Under the pieces are notes generated by a model, which saw only the letters and a program-made list of their open reading frames with translations, searched no databases and was not told the DNA's origin. DNA of 10,271 bases from Actinomycetota bacterium (GTDB lineage: Bacteria > Actinomycetota > Acidimicrobiia > Acidimicrobiales > Poriferisodalaceae): NCBI GenBank assembly GCA_013151655.1, contig JAADHX010000171.1:1-10271 (forward strand), in the 5' to 3' direction. A program made the position numbers and the translations under genes. Shown here piece after piece: positions 1 to 5,805 of the stretch (position 1 is the stretch's first letter; each line of letters begins with the position of its first letter).

Positions 1-315
1 AATCTGTTCACGGTCGGCGACTCCGACCGGATCCGCCGCGTGTTGCGGATCATGCTCGCGGTGCGGACCTACAAGCGTCGCCAGAGTGTCGACGGCGTTA
101 TCGACGAAACGACTCTCGATCTTCTCGAAGAGGTGGGGCTGACCGAGAACATGGTCGAGGCCATCTATGCAATGACCACCACGCCGACGGTCGACGATCG
201 CTTTGTCCTCCCGCCGTACCACCGTGAGATGTCACTCGAAGACATCGGTGATCCGCTCACAGCGAAGGGTGCCACCGGCTTCGGCTACATCCAGGCACCG
301 CAGAGAGGCGCCTGA
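1..315 (+). CDS. narH: Respiratory nitrate reductase beta subunit, C-terminal end (partial)
   Basis: Only the last 104 residues are visible; the frame is open from base 1, so the gene begins outside the window. NarH is the cytoplasmic iron-sulfur subunit that passes electrons from the NarI hemes to the molybdenum subunit NarG. The visible part contains no cysteines, as expected, because the cluster-binding domains lie upstream. The recognisable pieces are the helical tail with 'RRVLRIMLAVRTYKRRQSVDG' style residues (a run in which a VDG follows a basic helix) and a 'DDRFVLPPYHRE' segment, both typical of NarH C-termini. The stop TGA (313-315) overlaps the narJ ATG by one base, and the order narH-narJ-narI is the standard operon order, which strongly supports the call. 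An NxrB (nitrite oxidoreductase) homologue cannot be excluded from this fragment alone. Confidence 0.88.
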   Translation, partial: NLFTVGDSDRIRRVLRIMLAVRTYKRRQSVDGVIDETTLDLLEEVGLTENMVEAIYAMTTTPTVDDRFVLPPYHREMSLEDIGDPLTAKGATGFGYIQAPQRGA

Positions 316-830
316 TGCAGAACACCGAGGTTGTCGCTCTCGGGTTTCGGTATCCGACGCCCGTCGCTGCCGCCGAACTGTCGCGGTTGATCGAGGCTGA
401 CGCGAGTAACGACGTGAAGCGGCACATGAGGCAGTTTGTCAACGAGGTCGGCGAACTCTCCCTCGGGGAGTGGGAGGAACTCCACACGGACACGCTCGAC
501 CTCGACCCCAAGTTCGTGCCCTACGTGGGCCACGTTGCGTGGGGTGAAAACTACCGTCGGGGTGCCTTCATGGCCGACCTCGTCGCGGCAATGGCCGCTG
601 CTGATGTCGACCTGATGGGCGAACTCCCTGATCACATCGAGCCAATCCTGCGCTATCTCGCGGCCGATGATGAGCCACTCGCTGACCTCGTCGAGGTCCT
701 GCCCCGAGTGATCTCAGAAATGAACAGTGTGCTCAAGACCGCAGCACCAGACAATCCCTATTGCCACCTGCTAGCAGCAACGCTCGCATGTGCTGGCAAT
801 CGTCCCGTCACGATCGGAGGCCGACGGTGA
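315..830 (+). CDS. narJ: Nitrate reductase molybdenum cofactor assembly chaperone NarJ
   Basis: This 171-aa soluble protein of the TorD/NarJ chaperone family is predicted to bind NarG in the cytoplasm and hold it until the molybdenum and iron-sulfur cofactors are inserted and NarGH docks on NarI. Family marks are visible: a 'PYVGHVAWGENYRRGAFM' stretch (residues about 69-86), which aligns with the H-x-x-G-E/D-x-x-R-x-G motif of NarJ, and 'ELPDHIEPIL' (103-112), the conserved ELPDH segment. It is shorter than E. coli NarJ (about 236 aa). The PYVG...YRRG wording resembles NarJ-like chaperones outside the enterobacterial type. The ATG at 315 overlaps the narH stop (TGATG) and has an AGAGAGG ribosome site at 302-308 with a spacing of six. 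Its stop overlaps the narI GTG by four bases, so the three genes are probably translationally coupled. Confidence 0.88.
   Translation: MQNTEVVALGFRYPTPVAAAELSRLIEADASNDVKRHMRQFVNEVGELSLGEWEELHTDTLDLDPKFVPYVGHVAWGENYRRGAFMADLVAAMAAADVDLMGELPDHIEPILRYLAADDEPLADLVEVLPRVISEMNSVLKTAAPDNPYCHLLAATLACAGNRPVTIGGRR
816..820 (+). promoter_or_regulatory. Ribosome binding site deciding the narI start
   Basis: GGAGG lies six bases before the GTG at 827. It selects that GTG over the in-frame ATG at 761, which would lie inside narJ and add 22 residues unlike NarI. Confidence 0.7.
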
Positions 831-1546
831 ACACCAACGACGTCCTATTCGGCGTAGTGCCCTATGTGGCAGCAGCGCTGGCGATTGTTGTCGGTATCGT
901 CAGGTGGCGGCGTGCGCCGTTCACGGTGTCGTCGCTGTCGTCGCAGCTACTCGAGAGTCGCAAGTTGTACTGGGGTTCGGTTTCGTTCCACTGGGGCCTG
1001 ACGATCATCCTCGCGCTCCACCTCCTGGCGCTGATCGTCCCGCAGGGGTTCGAAATGTGGAACGGTGCGCCGATTCGCCTCTACATGCTCGAGATATCGG
1101 GTGTCGCTCTCGGACTTTGGGCCGCATTCGGGATCACAGTGCTGATCATCCGGCGGTTCACCAGTGCCCGTGTCCGCCGTGTGACGACTGGGATGGACCA
1201 CCTCGTTCTCCTGGTCATCGCAGTCCAGATCATTTCAGGATTGTGGATTGCCATCGGCTATCGCTGGGGGTCCTACTGGGGGACCGGAGTCTTCGTCCCG
1301 TACGTGCGCTCGCTTATCTGGTTCCAACCGAAACCTGAGTATGTCGAACCACTCCCGCTTGTTCTGAAAGTTCACGTTCTTGCCTTCTTCGCCTTTCTGG
1401 CGATCTTCCCGTTCAGTCGGTTGATCCACATCGTCACCTTGCCGCTGCAGTACTTCTTGCGCCCGTGGCAGAAAGTCATTGCAAACCGCGAGCCGAAGTC
1501 GGCCGAGTACGTAACGAACAAGCCCCGACCGAAGCAATTCCAATAG
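827..1546 (+). CDS. narI: Respiratory nitrate reductase gamma subunit (diheme cytochrome b)
   Basis: This 239-aa integral membrane protein anchors NarGH to the cytoplasmic membrane, oxidises quinol on the outer side and passes electrons through two b hemes to NarH. Taking GTG 827 as start, the four heme ligands fall at H55, H65, H183 and H201, close to E. coli NarI H56, H66, H187 and H205. The first pair is in 'FHWGLTIILALH' and the second in the C-terminal helix pair ending 'SRLIHIVTLPLQYFLRP'. About five hydrophobic helices are visible: near residues 8-25, 52-72, 88-108, 124-144 and 180-205. The GTG overlaps the narJ stop in the GTGA arrangement, and the length fits the family (E. coli 225 aa). 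An NXR gamma-like role is unlikely, since this is the classic cytochrome b type rather than a periplasmic heme c/b subunit. Confidence 0.93.
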   Translation: MNTNDVLFGVVPYVAAALAIVVGIVRWRRAPFTVSSLSSQLLESRKLYWGSVSFHWGLTIILALHLLALIVPQGFEMWNGAPIRLYMLEISGVALGLWAAFGITVLIIRRFTSARVRRVTTGMDHLVLLVIAVQIISGLWIAIGYRWGSYWGTGVFVPYVRSLIWFQPKPEYVEPLPLVLKVHVLAFFAFLAIFPFSRLIHIVTLPLQYFLRPWQKVIANREPKSAEYVTNKPRPKQFQ

Positions 1547-1588
1547 GCGTGCCGCGCTGAGACCTTCACCCTCAAGGACGATGAAACG

Positions 1589-3256
1589 ATGACCGACAAC
1601 CCCCCAGAGAGCAACGGCCAACCTGCGGCGACCAACTCCTTGACCGGCGACGCTCAACCACCGCGGCTACTCGATTTCCAGCAAGAACGCATCCGGGTTC
1701 TGCACTTCACCTGGATCGCGTTCTTTATGACGTTCTACGTGTGGTTCAACCTGGCTCCGCTGGCCACCACGATGAGGAACTCGTCTGAGTGGCTGACGAA
1801 GGAGCACATCAAGGTCTTACTCATCGCCAACGTCGCGTTGACGATCCCGGCGCGCATCGTGGTTGGTGCCCTGATCGACAGGTTCGGGGCTCGAGTGGTG
1901 TTCAGTTGGCTGATGGTCACCATGTCGGTTCCGGCCATCGTGTTCGCTTTCTCCAACACGTTCACCCAGATGCTGATTTCGCGGCTCGTACTAAGTTGTG
2001 TCGGCGCCGGCTTCGTGGTCGGCATCAAGATGGTGGCGCAGTGGTTCCCACCGAAATACATCGGCCGGACCGAGGGCTTCTACGCCGGGTGGGGCAACTT
2101 CGGATCAGCCTGGGCCGCGATGACTTTGCCGTGGGTTGCGATCACGGTCTTCGATCAGTGGCTCGGCCTCGGTGACGATGCGTGGCGCTGGGCAATGGCC
2201 CTCAACGGGCTGGTGCTGGGTATTTACGGGGTCATGTACTACTTCCTGGTCAGTGACGTCCCTGAGGGGCGCACTCTCGCGAAGACCAAAAAGGCCGAGC
2301 CGATGATGCTCACTTCGTATTGGGACCTCGCCCAGTACATCTTTTGGTCAATTCCGCTCGTCGGAGCGCTCGCCCTTCTGGCGTGGCGTGTCTCGACCGT
2401 GAAGGTCGACGATGAGGTCGTCATGAGCCAGTCGGCGCTGTACGTGGTCTACGCGGTGCTGGTGCTCGTGTTCGTCGTCCACGTGATACGCACGCTCCAG
2501 GTCAACCTTCCGTACCTGAAGGCAGGTGTCCCAGAGGACGAGAAGTACCACTTCGGCAGTGTGGTTGCTCTGAACTCGACATACTTCGCCAATTTCGGTG
2601 CCGAACTCGCTGTCGTGTCGATGCTGCCGGCGTTCTACGAGAACGTCTTTGCACCATTGACCAACAGCGCTGGCCAGCCGATTGTCACAGCAACCGTCGC
2701 CGGGTTCGTGGCTGCATCATTTGCCTTCGTGAACCTCGTTGCCCGACCGCTTGGCGGCTATCTGTCCGACAAGTTGCCGAACCGTAAACGCACGATGCTC
2801 GGCTACATATTCGGCATTGTCGTCGGCTTCGCACTGATGGCGTTCATTGCCAAATGGGTGGGAGGCGTCGACGAAGACGGTCTGCGGAGCCTGGCGCCTA
2901 CATTCGATGGCATCACCTGGCTGGTGATCGCCGTGGTCTTCACCGTGCTCGCCTCGGTATTCGTCCAGGGCGCCGAGGGTGCGACGTTCGCGATCATTCC
3001 GATGGTCAACAAGCGGATGACCGGCCAGGTCGCCGGCATGGCCGGGGCGTATGGCAACGTCGGTGCGGTTGTCTACCTGGTCATTTTCTCACTCGTCGAT
3101 GCCCGAACGTTCTTCTTCATCCTGGCGGGTGGTGCGCTCGTGAGCTTTGTCATCACGTTGTTCATGCTCGAAGAACCGAAGGATGCCTACGCCGCGGATT
3201 TCGACGGCGACGGAGAGATGGATCCATCAGTCGGCGCATCGTCCACGAAAGCCTAA
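1589..3256 (+). CDS. narK1: NarK-type nitrate/nitrite MFS transporter, type 1 (symporter-like)
   Basis: This 555-aa major facilitator superfamily protein is predicted to move nitrate (or nitrite) across the inner membrane. The nitrate-binding arginines appear as R89 in 'TIPARIVVGALIDRFG' and R386 in 'ARPLGGYLSDK', matching the helix 2 and helix 8 arginines of NarK. The two glycine-rich nitrate signatures are at about residues 139-181 (with 'GWGNFGSA') and 461-493 (with 'GAYGNVGA'). The 'WFPP...GWGNFGSA' wording is that of NarK1-type proteins, which in Paracoccus and Pseudomonas are assigned to proton-coupled nitrate uptake. An insert at about residues 245-300 adds two hydrophobic segments between the halves, making it longer than a 12-helix NarK. 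The ATG at 1589 has AAGGA at 1574-1578. An overlapping ATG at 1581 opens only a three-codon frame. It follows narI after 42 bases, so co-transcription is likely. Confidence 0.87.
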   Translation: MTDNPPESNGQPAATNSLTGDAQPPRLLDFQQERIRVLHFTWIAFFMTFYVWFNLAPLATTMRNSSEWLTKEHIKVLLIANVALTIPARIVVGALIDRFGARVVFSWLMVTMSVPAIVFAFSNTFTQMLISRLVLSCVGAGFVVGIKMVAQWFPPKYIGRTEGFYAGWGNFGSAWAAMTLPWVAITVFDQWLGLGDDAWRWAMALNGLVLGIYGVMYYFLVSDVPEGRTLAKTKKAEPMMLTSYWDLAQYIFWSIPLVGALALLAWRVSTVKVDDEVVMSQSALYVVYAVLVLVFVVHVIRTLQVNLPYLKAGVPEDEKYHFGSVVALNSTYFANFGAELAVVSMLPAFYENVFAPLTNSAGQPIVTATVAGFVAASFAFVNLVARPLGGYLSDKLPNRKRTMLGYIFGIVVGFALMAFIAKWVGGVDEDGLRSLAPTFDGITWLVIAVVFTVLASVFVQGAEGATFAIIPMVNKRMTGQVAGMAGAYGNVGAVVYLVIFSLVDARTFFFILAGGALVSFVITLFMLEEPKDAYAADFDGDGEMDPSVGASSTKA

Positions 3257-3273
3257 GAACACAAGTCGAGCCC

Positions 3274-3287
3274 GCCCGAGAACGGGC
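3274..3287 (+). other. Small GC-rich intercistronic hairpin
   Basis: GCCCG, a four-base loop AGAA and CGGGC form a perfect five-pair stem between the stop of the first transporter (3256) and the start of the second (3312). No T-run follows, so it is not a canonical intrinsic terminator. A weak mRNA-processing or stabilising element is possible, but a stem this short may be chance in GC-rich DNA. Confidence 0.3.
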
Positions 3288-3300
3288 CCAATGCAGCTAT

Positions 3301-3305
3301 AGGAG
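3301..3305 (+). promoter_or_regulatory. Ribosome binding site of the second narK gene
   Basis: AGGAG lies six bases before the ATG at 3312. It is the strongest Shine-Dalgarno sequence in the window and fixes the start. Most other genes here rely on overlap coupling with weaker sites. Confidence 0.75.
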
Positions 3306-3311
3306 AATCAC

Positions 3312-4919
3312 ATGGCAGACATCGAGAAATGGGATGTCGAGAACGAACAGTTCTGGGAAGACACTGGAAAGAAGGTCGCGTCCCGGAACCTCTGGATCTC
3401 GATCCCCAGCCTGCTCTGCGGGTTTTCGGTGTGGCTCTACTGGAGTGTCATCACGGTCCAGATGCTCAACCTGGGCTTTCCGTTCACGCAGGCTGAGCTG
3501 TTTACGATCACCGCGATCGCCGGGTTCACGGGAGCTACTTTCCGGATACCTCAGAGCTTTTTCATTCGCATCGCTGGAGGTCGCAACACGATCTTCCTGA
3601 CAACTGCGATGCTGATGATCCCGGCCACCGGTACTGGTATCGCGCTCCTCAGTCAGGACACCCCATTGTGGGTGTTCCAACTGCTGGCGTTCCTCTCCGG
3701 TCTCGGCGGTGGCAACTTCGCCGCGTCGATGTCGAACATCAGCTTCTTCTACCCGAAGCGCATGCAGGGTCTGGCCCTTGGGCTGAATGCCGGCCTCGGC
3801 AACGCCGGCGTGACGACAATGCAGCTACTGATCCCGCTTGTCATGACGACTTCGCTCTTCCGAATCGGTGATTCGATGGAACTTGTGCAGACATCGGGAA
3901 CCCTGATCGGCAAGATTCCGTCCGGCACTGAAACATGGATTCAAAATGCCGGGTTCGTCTGGCTTCTGTTCCTGATACCACTTGCCTTCCTCGGGTGGTT
4001 CAAGATGAACAACATCCGTACCGAGCACGTGTCGCCAAGTATTGGCGGCACGGCGTCATCGTTCGGCAAGATCGTCGGCATGCTCTTCGTCGCCGCCGTT
4101 CCTGCGGCCCTTGGGCTGTATATCATCCTCCCCGACCCGACCGGGCTTGGAGCGCCTTCCTGGGCCAAGTGGCCAGTGATCGCGGTTGTGATTGCGTTGA
4201 CAGTGTTCTCGCTCAAGCAGATTCCGGGCCAGATCAAGCCGAATCTCGAACGTCAGTATCAGATCTTCAAGAACAAGCACACGTGGGTGATGAGCATCAT
4301 CTACACCATGACGTTCGGCAGTTTCATCGGCTTTTCGGCTGGCTTTGCCCTCGCGATCAAGGTTGTGTTCGGGTTCAAACACGTCGAGGTCAACGGGATC
4401 ATGACCCACGACATTGCGAATCCGGATGGTCCGTCGGCGTTGACGTTTGCATGGATGGGTCCGTTCATTGGGGCTTTCATTCGGCCTCTTGGCGGCTGGG
4501 TCGCTGACAAGGTTGGTGGCGCCAAGGTCACCCAAGTTGTGGCGATCGTAATGACCGGCAGCGCACTGGGAGTCGCCTACTACCTGCGTAAGGCCTACCA
4601 GTCAGAGACACCGCAGGACTACTTCGTACCGTTCTTTCTGCTCTTCCTGCTGTTGTTCGCGGCAACCGGGATCGGCAACGGCTCAACGTTTCGCACGATT
4701 GCCATCGTGTTCGACAAAGAACAGGCCGGCCCGGTTCTCGGCTGGACCTCAGCGGTTGCTGCATACGGCGCCTTCGTGGTCCCGCAGGAGTTCGGAGCCC
4801 AGATCAAGAGCGGTACACCGGAGTATGCGCTCGTGGCATTTGCCGCGTTCTATGTGGTGTGCATCGCAATCAACTGGTGGTACTACCTCGGGCCGAAGGC
4901 TGAGTTCCAGAACCCCTAG
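3312..4919 (+). CDS. narK2: NarK-type nitrate/nitrite MFS transporter, type 2 (antiporter-like)
   Basis: This 535-aa MFS protein is close in style to E. coli NarK/NarU and the NarK2 half of Paracoccus NarK. It is predicted to exchange periplasmic nitrate for cytoplasmic nitrite. The first nitrate signature is textbook: 'GGGNFAASMSNISFF' followed by 'GLNAGLGNAGV' (residues about 130-171). The helix 2 arginine is R78 in 'GATFRIPQSF', and the second-half arginine sits in 'FIRPLGGWVADK'. The protein opens with an amphipathic N-terminus before helix 1 and has the usual 12 helices, plus a longer central region with two extra hydrophobic stretches (about 245-300). It is separated from the preceding transporter by 55 bases and has its own strong ribosome site. 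The two transporters are not recent duplicates, since their signatures belong to different NarK subtypes. Confidence 0.9.
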   Translation: MADIEKWDVENEQFWEDTGKKVASRNLWISIPSLLCGFSVWLYWSVITVQMLNLGFPFTQAELFTITAIAGFTGATFRIPQSFFIRIAGGRNTIFLTTAMLMIPATGTGIALLSQDTPLWVFQLLAFLSGLGGGNFAASMSNISFFYPKRMQGLALGLNAGLGNAGVTTMQLLIPLVMTTSLFRIGDSMELVQTSGTLIGKIPSGTETWIQNAGFVWLLFLIPLAFLGWFKMNNIRTEHVSPSIGGTASSFGKIVGMLFVAAVPAALGLYIILPDPTGLGAPSWAKWPVIAVVIALTVFSLKQIPGQIKPNLERQYQIFKNKHTWVMSIIYTMTFGSFIGFSAGFALAIKVVFGFKHVEVNGIMTHDIANPDGPSALTFAWMGPFIGAFIRPLGGWVADKVGGAKVTQVVAIVMTGSALGVAYYLRKAYQSETPQDYFVPFFLLFLLLFAATGIGNGSTFRTIAIVFDKEQAGPVLGWTSAVAAYGAFVVPQEFGAQIKSGTPEYALVAFAAFYVVCIAINWWYYLGPKAEFQNP

Positions 4920-4964
4920 GGACCTTTGCCCCTTCATCACGTCTCTGGAAACGAGGATAATGAC

Positions 4965-5015
4965 ATGCGGATGAACCCGTTCACGCTCTCCAACGAGGAG
5001 CTTGATGCTCGATAA
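4965..5015 (+). CDS. Possible 16-residue leader or small ORF overlapping the cytochrome c start
   Basis: ATG 4965 opens a 16-codon frame ending TAA 5013-5015 (protein begins MRMNPFTLSNEELDAR). A purine-rich ACGAGGA at 4951-4957 lies seven bases upstream, a plausible ribosome site. The frame runs 11 bases into the cytochrome c gene (start 5005), so its translation would bring ribosomes across the cytochrome start, as expected for a coupling leader peptide. It has no recognised homology and is short enough to occur by chance. It is listed because it is the only candidate coding content in the 85-base gap after the second narK. Confidence 0.3.
   Translation: MRMNPFTLSNEELDAR
4995..5000 (+). promoter_or_regulatory. 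Ribosome binding site favouring ATG 5005
   Basis: GAGGAG ends four bases before ATG 5005 but only one base before the in-frame TTG 5002. The ATG is therefore the better start for the cytochrome c gene. Confidence 0.55.
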
Positions 5016-5805
5016 CAGCTTTATCGAATGCGGTGAACCCGCTCAGGCGCGCCTCGGTGGCGCTGCGAGAACCTTGAAGTGGATGCCGGTCCTGGTGATT
5101 GTGCTCGCATTTCTCGCCGCTCCGTTCGCCGGCCCGGCTGCTGAGATCTTCGCCGGCCCCAGTGATGATGCCCTGATCGCCGGGGCGGAGGTATACAACG
5201 AGTCGTGCGCTGCGTGTCACCAGGCTGGCGGCGCGGGTGTCCCAGGACAGTTCCCGCCTCTAGCCGGAAACCCGAGCGTCGACGACACCGAGTACATGGA
5301 GACCGTCATCAAGAATGGTCTTAGTGGTGAGATCGAGGTCAACGGTCAGACCTACAACGGTGTCATGCCGGCATCGTCGGCGATGAGCGACGACGATGTC
5401 GCGTCTGTGATTGCCTACGTCCAGTCGGGCTTTGCGACTCCCCAAGCTGAGGTTCCTGAGGTAGTTCTCGATTCTTCTGGTGGCTCGCGATCGCCTCTTA
5501 CGATCGCCTTGTACGTTATGTTCGGCCTCGCCGCTGTCTTGGGTGCAACCGTATTCCGCTCGCGCATCGTCGCCGTCAACGGCCCACGGGAAGTCTCTTG
5601 GTCTGACGCGTGGATGAAGACAGGGGTCATCGTCGTCGGCTTGATCCTCGTGACCACGATGGTCCCGGTCTGGGCTTGGGAGTCAGGCACCCTCCAGGAT
5701 CTCTCCAGTGTCACGCGAGATCTGATCACGATTGGCGTATGGACGGTTGGTCTCACGGGATCGCTCTTCCTTCTCTGGTATTTCCATCGGAAGAACCGCG
5801 TCTGA
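5005..5805 (+). CDS. Membrane-anchored monoheme cytochrome c with C-terminal membrane domain
   Basis: This 266-aa protein is predicted to carry electrons on the outer face of the membrane. An N-terminal hydrophobic segment (about residues 26-46) anchors or exports it. A class I-like cytochrome c domain follows, with one heme site C68-A-A-C71-H72 and a likely axial methionine M121 in 'GVMPA'. Unusually, three further hydrophobic helices follow at about 163-184, 205-224 and 239-260, ending in a basic tail 'HRKNRV'. The basic loop after the first of these (R185, R187) and the basic C-terminus fit a topology with the heme outside and the loop and tail inside. Its stop TGA overlaps the ATG of the flavoprotein by one base, so it belongs to the Rieske/cytochrome b gene set. 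It may be a complex subunit in the place of cytochrome c1, or a donor to a terminal reductase. I do not recognise a named family for the whole architecture. Confidence 0.82.
   Translation: MLDNSFIECGEPAQARLGGAARTLKWMPVLVIVLAFLAAPFAGPAAEIFAGPSDDALIAGAEVYNESCAACHQAGGAGVPGQFPPLAGNPSVDDTEYMETVIKNGLSGEIEVNGQTYNGVMPASSAMSDDDVASVIAYVQSGFATPQAEVPEVVLDSSGGSRSPLTIALYVMFGLAAVLGATVFRSRIVAVNGPREVSWSDAWMKTGVIVVGLILVTTMVPVWAWESGTLQDLSSVTRDLITIGVWTVGLTGSLFLLWYFHRKNRV

Noticed and set aside
1..1546. Nitrite oxidoreductase (NXR) rather than nitrate reductase
   Set aside because: NarI is the classic four-histidine cytochrome b and two NarK transporters follow, which fits nitrate respiration. The NarG subunit that would settle it is outside the window.
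2854..3600. A 248-codon plus-strand frame spanning the end of the first narK and the start of the second
   Set aside because: It is arginine-rich, crosses a real stop and start, and disagrees with two well-supported transporter genes in other frames.
4933..4961. Possible promoter, TTCATC and GATAAT with a 17-base spacer
   Set aside because: The -35 part matches poorly, the -10 overlaps a ribosome-site-like sequence, and such matches are expected by chance; it is only mentioned in the leader-peptide finding.
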